A DNA stretch of 12,658 nt from an uncultured Selenomonas sp. Its GTDB lineage: Bacteria; Bacillota; Negativicutes; Selenomonadales; Selenomonadaceae. A program made the translations under genes and the position numbers. Where the stretch lies: contig CAMURM010000016.1 of assembly GCA_947097535.1 (NCBI GenBank), forward strand, positions 1 to 12,658. Direction: 5' to 3'. Shown here in pieces: positions 1-5,437 of the stretch; the stretch's first letter is position 1; each line of letters begins with the position of its first letter. The notes beneath the pieces are model-generated. The model made no database searches, was not told the DNA's origin, and saw only the letters and a program-made list of their open reading frames with translations.

Positions 1-3
1 CGA

Positions 4-18
4 CGTAGCACCGCTACG
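4..18 (+). other. Short GC hairpin left of the riboswitch
   Basis: CGTAGC (4-9) and GCTACG (13-18) form a perfect 6-bp stem with a 3-base loop. No T-run follows, so it is not a normal terminator. It could be the end of an upstream element or part of the riboswitch leader. Nothing else is recognised in bases 1-23. Confidence 0.35.
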
Positions 19-23
19 CCTCC

Positions 24-170
24 GGTTTGTCTCCTCGATAGAACCAGCGCATCTGTGCAAATCCGGGCGACTTCATTTTATCAGTGCTTCCTGAGTCACT
101 GAGGCGAATGCCTTGGGAAGGCGCAGGCGAGTGATGAGCTGGAGCCAGGAGAACTGCCTGATGGACAATC
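24..170 (+). promoter_or_regulatory. Cobalamin (B12) riboswitch aptamer
   Basis: The B12-box core AGCCAGGAGAACTGCCT lies at 143-159. Upstream are GTGCAAATCC at 54-63, GTCACTG near 95-101 and GGGAAGGC near 115-122. These appear in the order and approximate spacing of the adenosylcobalamin riboswitch family. TTGTC (27-31) can pair with GACAA (164-168), which would close the aptamer as a short P1. The outer limits are therefore approximate. In this family, binding of a cobalamin-type ligand usually lowers expression of downstream uptake or synthesis genes. Here it precedes a terminator and a TonB-dependent receptor, which fits shut-off when the cell is B12-replete. The promoter is not visible and probably lies left of the window. 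Confidence 0.9.
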
Positions 171-204
171 GCCATTTGACCTGCGAGTGATGGGAAGGGG
201 ATTA

Positions 205-228
205 AAGAAGCGCCGTTTGGCGTTTCTT
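205..228 (+). other. Leader hairpin between aptamer and terminator
   Basis: Bases 205-214 pair with 219-228 (10 bp, one G-T pair) around a GTTT loop. It sits between the aptamer and the terminator, so it is probably part of the expression platform. It could be a spacer hairpin or one arm of an alternative antiterminator fold. Its exact role cannot be decided by eye. Confidence 0.5.
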
Positions 229-248
229 CGGCTGCACGAACGCAATCC

Positions 249-276
249 TCCCGGCGAAATTGCCGGGAATTTTTTT
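249..276 (+). terminator. Riboswitch-controlled intrinsic terminator
   Basis: TCCCGGC (249-255) pairs with GCCGGGA (262-268) around a GAAATT loop. A run of seven T follows at 270-276. It lies about 80 bases after the B12 box and about 70 bases before the first gene. That is the expected place for a transcriptional off-switch driven by the cobalamin aptamer. Confidence 0.85.
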
Positions 277-289
277 GCGCCGCCCTTAT

Positions 290-326
290 GCGCCTTTTCT
301 GCTTTGCAGGAGGGGCGCTTTATTTT
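290..326 (+). terminator. Second leader hairpin with broken U-tract
   Basis: Bases 290-302 can pair with 306-318 (13 bp, 3-base TTT loop). Four central pairs are T-G or T-A, flanked by GCGCC/GGCGC and CTGC/GCAG. TTTATTTT follows at 319-326. It resembles a weak backup terminator directly before the ribosome-binding site of the first receptor gene. It could instead be an mRNA-stability or translation-control hairpin. Confidence 0.5.
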
Positions 327-343
327 GGGAAAGGGTGATGTAG

Positions 344-2338
344 ATGAAAGGCAAGAAACATCTGACATGGGCGGTGTTCGCGGCAGTTGCGGGCATGAGC
401 TTTGCGGGCGAGGCGTATGCGGCGGAAAATGCGGCGGCAGGAAAGGCGGCAGCGAAAACGACGCAGGTGCAGGAACAAAGTGCGGAAACTGCAGAAAGCG
501 GCGGGCATGATTTGCCCGATACGCTCGTGACGGCGCAGCGCAGGCGAAAGAGTGATTTCGATACGCCCGCGACGACGACGATCATCACAGCGAAGGATAT
601 TGAAAAAGCGGGCTATCGCAACGTATTCGAGGCGATCGACCAGCAGATCGGCTCGACGAGCACGTCCTACGGCGAGGCAGGGCAGGATTTCGGCTTTGCT
701 GCCGGCCGCATCACGCTGCGCGGCTATGACAGGGGTACGCTCGTCATGGTCAACGGCGTGCCGATGAATCTCAAGAACTATCCGAGTACGGAAAATATAC
801 CCGCCGCGATGGTCGAGCGCATCGAGATCGTCAAGGGAGCTGCATCTACACTCTACGGCGGCGAGGCTATGGGCGGTGTCATCAATATCATTTTGAAGAA
901 GCCGAAGGAGGGGGAAGAAGCCGTCAAAGCGAGTGTAACGGCAGGAAATTATTTCAAAAAGACGGAGGTCTTTTTTCAAGGTGACCGTTTTATGCTCGAT
1001 GTCAGCAGAGAGTGGTCGAAGCATATTCCCCATTCCAACGCCTTCGGATTTGAGAAGGTTTCGTGGATGGATTGGTGGGTTGGCAGTGGACAAAAGAATC
1101 GTTTGAACGCGAGTGTTGCACTTACGGATGAACTTTCCTTGAATTATAATTATACAGAATCTACGATCACACGCGGCAGTACCGTTTATAAACTGGCATC
1201 AGATAAGAAGTCCCTCGTGCCCTCGGGGACGAGATATGATTATCGTTACGATGATTATCGTCATACGGCAAATCTTGTATACCAGGGCAGGGAAAATGGT
1301 ACCCATGCAGTTCTTGGGTACAATTATCGCAAGGTTGATGGTTACGATTATGTCGCAATGGGAAAAAATGCTTCCAATGCCGTCTGGAACAGTGAAATTT
1401 TCGATGTACAGAAAACATGGAAGCTAGGTGATGACTCTTGGATTTTCGGCTATTCCTATCAGCGTGAGGCGGTAGACCTCACGGAGAAAAAACAGAATGC
1501 GACGCGTACGGAAAATGCGATTTATACCTCTTATAGCAAGCAGTTTACACCACGTTTTAACTTCACACTTGGCTTGCGTGGTGAATGGATCAACGATCCT
1601 GAGAAGGATCAAAGTGTCTTTATGCCGCAGTTCCAAACGGATTATAAATTTGATGGGAATACAGCGTGGTACATCAATGTCGGCAGAGCATTTCAGATGC
1701 CGCCAGCGGATTATGGTATCAATGAAAAAGTTAGAGGAAGGCATTTGAATCCGCAAGGTTTACAGCCAGAAAGTGGTTGGACGTATGAAACGGGCATCAA
1801 ACATCGTCATGGAAATGATACATGGAAAGCCGCCATTTACCACATGGATATGAAAAATAAGCTCGGTTGGGAGCTGAATAAGGTAACGCAGCAGTATTAT
1901 GCGGCGAATAAAGGAAGTTTTCGCAATACAGGATTTGAAGTCGAATATACGAAGCGTTTCAATGAAGCGTGGCAACTTGTTTTAGGTGCGGGAGTCTCCA
2001 ACCCTGAAGTGAAGGATCCCTCTGGGAATAAGGGGTGGGAGCAGGCGGCAGGACGCGTCGAAGGTCTTGTCCGTGTTGATTATAAGAAGGACAAATGGCA
2101 AGGAAACTTGAACTTCAAGTTTCTCGGCGATCGCGAATATGTTGCCCCGAGGAATGGGACAGCGCAGGATATACCTGACAAGATTCAGCTCAATATGAAT
2201 ATCGCCTATGCCGCAGGCAGGAATGATACAGTGACTCTGGGAATCTATAATCTTTTGGACAGGAAGAATTACTCGAACAGTTCCGGTAGTCTTGATTTGC
2301 CGCTGAATTTCCGTTTGACGTATGCGCATACGTTCTGA
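344..2338 (+). CDS. TonB-dependent outer-membrane receptor 1 (probable corrinoid/metal-chelate receptor)
   Basis: This 664-residue protein is a TonB-gated outer-membrane transporter that would move a large, scarce ligand into the periplasm. Residues 1-26 form a signal peptide ending AYA. A TonB-box-like DTLVTAQ lies at 59-65. The plug domain covers about 70-185, with ITLRGYDRG, MVERIEIVKG and ASTLYGGEAMGGVINI motifs. The rest is a beta-barrel ending in a terminal phenylalanine (YAHTF). AAAGGGTGA at 334-342 is the likely ribosome-binding site. It is the first gene after the cobalamin riboswitch, so a cobalamin or cobinamide ligand is inferred; the sequence alone does not exclude haem or a siderophore. 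The barrel half is clearly AT-richer than the plug half and the neighbouring genes: sampled 60-base lines give about 37-47% GC against 57% in the plug. No TonB or ExbBD gene is present in the window. Confidence 0.93.
   Translation: MKGKKHLTWAVFAAVAGMSFAGEAYAAENAAAGKAAAKTTQVQEQSAETAESGGHDLPDTLVTAQRRRKSDFDTPATTTIITAKDIEKAGYRNVFEAIDQQIGSTSTSYGEAGQDFGFAAGRITLRGYDRGTLVMVNGVPMNLKNYPSTENIPAAMVERIEIVKGAASTLYGGEAMGGVINIILKKPKEGEEAVKASVTAGNYFKKTEVFFQGDRFMLDVSREWSKHIPHSNAFGFEKVSWMDWWVGSGQKNRLNASVALTDELSLNYNYTESTITRGSTVYKLASDKKSLVPSGTRYDYRYDDYRHTANLVYQGRENGTHAVLGYNYRKVDGYDYVAMGKNASNAVWNSEIFDVQKTWKLGDDSWIFGYSYQREAVDLTEKKQNATRTENAIYTSYSKQFTPRFNFTLGLRGEWINDPEKDQSVFMPQFQTDYKFDGNTAWYINVGRAFQMPPADYGINEKVRGRHLNPQGLQPESGWTYETGIKHRHGNDTWKAAIYHMDMKNKLGWELNKVTQQYYAANKGSFRNTGFEVEYTKRFNEAWQLVLGAGVSNPEVKDPSGNKGWEQAAGRVEGLVRVDYKKDKWQGNLNFKFLGDREYVAPRNGTAQDIPDKIQLNMNIAYAAGRNDTVTLGIYNLLDRKNYSNSSGSLDLPLNFRLTYAHTF
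2318..2333. repeat. Perfect 16-bp palindrome over a start codon
   Basis: ACGTATGCGCATACGT is its own reverse complement. It contains the ATG (2322-2324) of the following lipoprotein gene and lies three codons before the receptor stop. In mRNA it can form a 6-bp stem with a GCGC loop that holds the start codon. A ribosome finishing the receptor would open it. It is also constrained by coding for TYAHT, so chance remains possible. Confidence 0.6.
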
Positions 2339-3320
2339 CATCGTGCGGCGCAGTGGTGCGCTGGCGCTTCTTTTTGCCGCGGGTTTCCTCTTCTGTGCCT
2401 GTGCGCGATGGGGAACGGCGACAGAAGAGGAAGAGGAAGAGTTTTTCCGCGGCGTCGATGATATGGGGACGGAGATCGTACTGCACGAGAAGCCGCAGCG
2501 CATCGTGTCGCTCAATCTCGGCACGGATGAAATCCTGCTCGCGCTCGCGCCGCCCGAACAGATTGCGGCGCTTTCCTCCTATGTGGACGATGCGGGACTT
2601 TCGTGCATGGCAGAGGCGGCAAAAGCCGTACCCGTCAAGCTGCACGACAAGAGTCCCGAGCGCGTGCTCGCACAGCATCCCGACCTTGTGCTCACGACGG
2701 ACAGCGTGCCGAAGGAACTCGTGGCGAGTATGCGCGATCTGGGCCTGACAGTCTTTGTTTCCAAAACGCCCAAGAGCATAGATGCGGTTTTTCCGCGCAT
2801 CGAGTCCATCGGCAAGGTGATCGGCAGGGAAGAGGAAGCGGCGGCCTTGACTGGAAGGCTGCATGAACGCTTGGCGGATGTGACGCGGCGCACGGAGGAC
2901 ATTCCCGAAGACGAGAGGCCGATCGTCGTCGCCTTCGCTTTCAGCGGCGTCTTTGGGCGGCGCGACGACCTCTTCGACGACATGTGCCGCCATGCCGCGC
3001 TCAGAAACGGCGCAGCGATGGCGGGTCTCACGAAGGACAACAGCATCTCCATGGAGCAGGTCGTCGCGCTCGACCCCGACGTGTTCCTGCTGCCGTCATG
3101 GAGTGCCGAGGGGGAAAAGACGGAAGAATTCCGTGAGAAGCTGCGCAGTGACCCGCTGTTCAAGCATGTAAAGGCGGTGCGTGAGAACCGCCTCTACTGC
3201 GTGCCCGATACGTATCGCTACAGCGCTTCGCAAAATGCTGTCGAAGCCGTCTATGTGCTGGCAAAGACCGTCTATCCCGAGCGTTTTGCCGATGAAGACG
3301 GCGCGAGTGCAGGAAATTGA
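2322..3320 (+). CDS. Periplasmic substrate-binding lipoprotein 1, BtuF/FepB-like
   Basis: This 332-residue protein belongs to the helical-backbone (class III) metal-chelate binding proteins that deliver B12, haem or ferric siderophores to ABC importers. A hydrophobic signal at about 10-24 ends in a weak lipobox, FLFCAC, with Cys25 or Cys27 as candidate lipid anchors. A run of six Glu follows at 35-40. The family opening motif KPQRIVSLN is at about 58-66. HPDLVL (119-124), FDDMCRHA (218-225) and LDPDVFLLP (250-258) complete the two-lobe pattern. The start overlaps the end of receptor 1 by 17 bases and lacks a clear ribosome-binding site, so translational coupling is likely. GTG at 2343 is an alternative start. 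The ligand is inferred to be a corrinoid from the riboswitch and cbiZ. No cognate permease or ATPase is in the window. Confidence 0.87.
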   Translation: MRIRSDIVRRSGALALLFAAGFLFCACARWGTATEEEEEEFFRGVDDMGTEIVLHEKPQRIVSLNLGTDEILLALAPPEQIAALSSYVDDAGLSCMAEAAKAVPVKLHDKSPERVLAQHPDLVLTTDSVPKELVASMRDLGLTVFVSKTPKSIDAVFPRIESIGKVIGREEEAAALTGRLHERLADVTRRTEDIPEDERPIVVAFAFSGVFGRRDDLFDDMCRHAALRNGAAMAGLTKDNSISMEQVVALDPDVFLLPSWSAEGEKTEEFREKLRSDPLFKHVKAVRENRLYCVPDTYRYSASQNAVEAVYVLAKTVYPERFADEDGASAGN

Positions 3321-3341
3321 TGCTTGATGTGCAAGCGTGCC

Positions 3342-3350
3342 GGAAAGGGG
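3342..3350 (+). promoter_or_regulatory. Ribosome-binding site setting the radical SAM start
   Basis: GGAAAGGGG lies 6 bases before ATG 3357. The in-frame upstream candidates, TTG 3324 and ATG 3327, have no comparable site. The protein beginning MGLKMLVLSLTGDCN also places the cluster-binding cysteines at the distance usual for radical SAM enzymes. Confidence 0.65.
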
Positions 3351-3356
3351 CGAGCG

Positions 3357-4403
3357 ATGGGGCTGAAGATGCTGGTGCTGAGCCTGACGGGAGACTGCAA
3401 CCTCGCTTGTCGCTATTGCTATGCAAGCGGCCAAGCGAGGCGCATGATGGCATGGGAAACGGCGCGGCGGGCTGTCGAGCTGGCTGCCTCTGGCGGCGAT
3501 CCGTTCCTCCTGCAGTTTTCGGGCGGCGAGCCTTTGCTTGCATTGCCGCTCCTTGCGCGTATCGCCGCCTATGTGCGCGATCATCGCATCAAGGCGCGCA
3601 TGGCCGTTCAGACGAACGGCACGCTGCTGACGGAAGAGGCGGTGAATATCCTATGCGATTCCAACATGGGCATCGGCGTGAGCCTCGATGGCAGGCCGGC
3701 AGTGCATGATCGCCAAAGGCAATATTCGGACGGCAGAGGTTCCGCCGCTGACGTGGCGGCGGGCATCGAGCGGCTTGCATGGCGCGGCGTCGGCATCGGA
3801 CTGACGTGCGTCGTGACGGCGGAGAATGTTTACAGCCTGACCGATATCGTCGATATGGCCTATTACTTTGGCAACGTGCATCGCGTCGGTTTCGACCTCC
3901 TGCGTGCGCAGGGGCGCGGCACGAACGCCGCTTTGCCGCGAGAAAGCGATATGGCGGCGGCGATGCGCGAGGTTTTCGCTCGGCGCGATGCACTTTATCG
4001 CTTGACGGGACGCCGTCTCGCCATATCGCAGGAGGAGCAGGCGAGAGACATCGCAGGGCGCGGCGGGAGCGACTTTTCCCACTGCTATGCGATGAACGGC
4101 GAAGGCGTCCACGTCGATGTCGATGGCGGCATCTACGCTTGCTCCTCTTTCGTCGGCGATGAGAGCTTCTTCCTAGGCGCTGTTATACAGGGCGTGAATT
4201 TGCGTCGTCAGCAGGAAGTATCTGCCAAGATGCAGCGGAGCATGGATTTTTGCCGGCGATGCCCCGATTTTGCCGCCTGCGGAGGCGGCTGCTTCGCACG
4301 CTGGCTGGGAATGGAACAAGAAGAGCCGTGCGCGGCGGAATGTGCGTTGAAGAGGGCTGCAGTATCGGCAGTTTTCGGAAAGGAAGGGTACCGTGCGGAG
4401 TAA
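3357..4403 (+). CDS. Radical SAM/SPASM enzyme of unknown substrate
   Basis: This 348-residue protein is a radical S-adenosylmethionine enzyme. CNLACRYC supplies the CxxxCxxC cysteines (14, 18, 21) for the 4Fe-4S cluster. FSGGEP (54-59) is the SAM-binding motif, and QTNGTL (85-90) and GVSLDG (107-112) are further barrel motifs. The C-terminus carries a full SPASM-type set: Cys243, a Gly-x4-Cys ending at Cys262, then C299-x2-C302-x5-C308-x3-C312, with Cys325 and Cys329 after it. Two auxiliary Fe-S clusters are therefore expected. SPASM enzymes mostly modify peptides or proteins (sulfatase maturation, thioether links). The tetrapyrrole enzymes NirJ, AhbC and AhbD are related. No precursor peptide gene is apparent nearby. 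Its position between two binding lipoproteins in a B12-controlled operon points to a role in corrinoid or tetrapyrrole handling, or in modifying an operon product. The 3' end overlaps the next gene by 11 bases. Confidence 0.9.
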   Translation: MGLKMLVLSLTGDCNLACRYCYASGQARRMMAWETARRAVELAASGGDPFLLQFSGGEPLLALPLLARIAAYVRDHRIKARMAVQTNGTLLTEEAVNILCDSNMGIGVSLDGRPAVHDRQRQYSDGRGSAADVAAGIERLAWRGVGIGLTCVVTAENVYSLTDIVDMAYYFGNVHRVGFDLLRAQGRGTNAALPRESDMAAAMREVFARRDALYRLTGRRLAISQEEQARDIAGRGGSDFSHCYAMNGEGVHVDVDGGIYACSSFVGDESFFLGAVIQGVNLRRQQEVSAKMQRSMDFCRRCPDFAACGGGCFARWLGMEQEEPCAAECALKRAAVSAVFGKEGYRAE

Positions 4404-5403
4404 GGTCTTCATGCAATCGTCGCTCGTCGCCATCGTCGTTTTGCTGCTTTTTCTGACAACATCGTGCGGCGGCGAAAAGAATGTGGAGGAGCCGTCTGCG
4501 AATTCTTCGACATCGTATTCGGTGACGGACATCACGGGGCGCACGATACATTTCGACGCTCCGCCGCAGCGCATCGTCACTTTGTCGGCGACCTTGGATC
4601 AGATCGTTCTCAGCGTCGTGCCGCCTGAAAGGCTTGTCGCCGTTCATTCGAGCATGAAGGAATCCGTCAATTCCAATATGGTGGAGCTCGCTTCGCAAAT
4701 ACCTGAGACGATACATCAACCGAGCGTAGAATACATCGTCTCCCTTCATCCCGACGTGGTTCTTGTTGCAGATTGGCAGTATATGGAACTTGCCGATCCG
4801 CTGCGCGATGCAGGACTGAAAGTCGTCATCGGCAGAGGCCCGCATAATCTCGCAGAGGTCAAGGATCTCGTGCGCCTTGCGACGGAAACCATCGGGGAGA
4901 AGAGAAGGGGTGAAATCTTGCTCAAGAAGATGGATGAAAAGCTGGCGGAGATCAAGACGAAGGTCGACGCCATTCCACAGGAGAAGAGGAAGAGCGTCGT
5001 GTTCCTCTCGCTCATGCCCACGTACGGCGGCAAGGGGTCGAGCTTCGACGACGCCTGTCACTATGCGGGCGTCATCAACGGCGTTTCCGCCTATGGACTG
5101 CGCAACGGGCAGGAAGTGACGAAGGAGGTGATTCTATCGATCAATCCCGACATACTGTTTTTGCCCGATTATCCATGGAAGGGGCAGGCATGGCTCGATG
5201 AGTTCATTCGCAGCTATACGGAAGATCCGGCTCTTCAGACGCTCAAGGCGCTTAAAAATCACAGCCTTGTATCGCCGCGTTCGTCCTTCCTCTACAACTG
5301 CTCGCAGGACTTTGTCTACGGCGTGCAGGAAATCGCCTACAGGGTTTACGGCGACGAGTTTTATCTGCCGGCCGATGCGCATATTTCGGCAGTCGATGAG
5401 TGA
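4393..5403 (+). CDS. Periplasmic substrate-binding lipoprotein 2, BtuF/FepB-like
   Basis: This 336-residue lipoprotein has a basic start (MRSK), a hydrophobic segment at 11-21 and the lipobox LTTSC with lipidated Cys25. The class III binding-protein fold is shown by APPQRIVTLS (about 56-65), LHPDVVLV (118-125), SSFDDACHYAGVING (216-230) and INPDILFLP (250-258). It is a paralogue of the lipoprotein upstream, with the same layout and a cysteine at residue 222 in both. GTG 4393 is preferred because AGGAAGG (4381-4387) precedes it and it supplies the positive residues of the signal peptide. ATG 4411 is possible but would lose them. It likely presents an imported corrinoid to an ABC importer encoded elsewhere. 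Two binding proteins may serve the two receptors or different corrinoids. Confidence 0.88.
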   Translation: MRSKVFMQSSLVAIVVLLLFLTTSCGGEKNVEEPSANSSTSYSVTDITGRTIHFDAPPQRIVTLSATLDQIVLSVVPPERLVAVHSSMKESVNSNMVELASQIPETIHQPSVEYIVSLHPDVVLVADWQYMELADPLRDAGLKVVIGRGPHNLAEVKDLVRLATETIGEKRRGEILLKKMDEKLAEIKTKVDAIPQEKRKSVVFLSLMPTYGGKGSSFDDACHYAGVINGVSAYGLRNGQEVTKEVILSINPDILFLPDYPWKGQAWLDEFIRSYTEDPALQTLKALKNHSLVSPRSSFLYNCSQDFVYGVQEIAYRVYGDEFYLPADAHISAVDE

Positions 5404-5437
5404 AGAAATCATTGATTTTTAAAGGAGTTTCAAGAAA

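Noticed and set aside
320..1093. Long minus-strand open frame opposite the start of receptor 1, and many similar ones elsewhere
   Set aside because: They are shadows in GC-rich coding sequence, with low-complexity Arg/His/Ser-rich translations, no ribosome-binding sites and no family motifs.
5406..5420. Weak hairpin AAATC-ATT-GATTT with T residues between lipoprotein 2 and receptor 2
   Set aside because: A 5-bp AT-rich stem is too weak for a terminator, and it abuts the ribosome-binding site of receptor 2.
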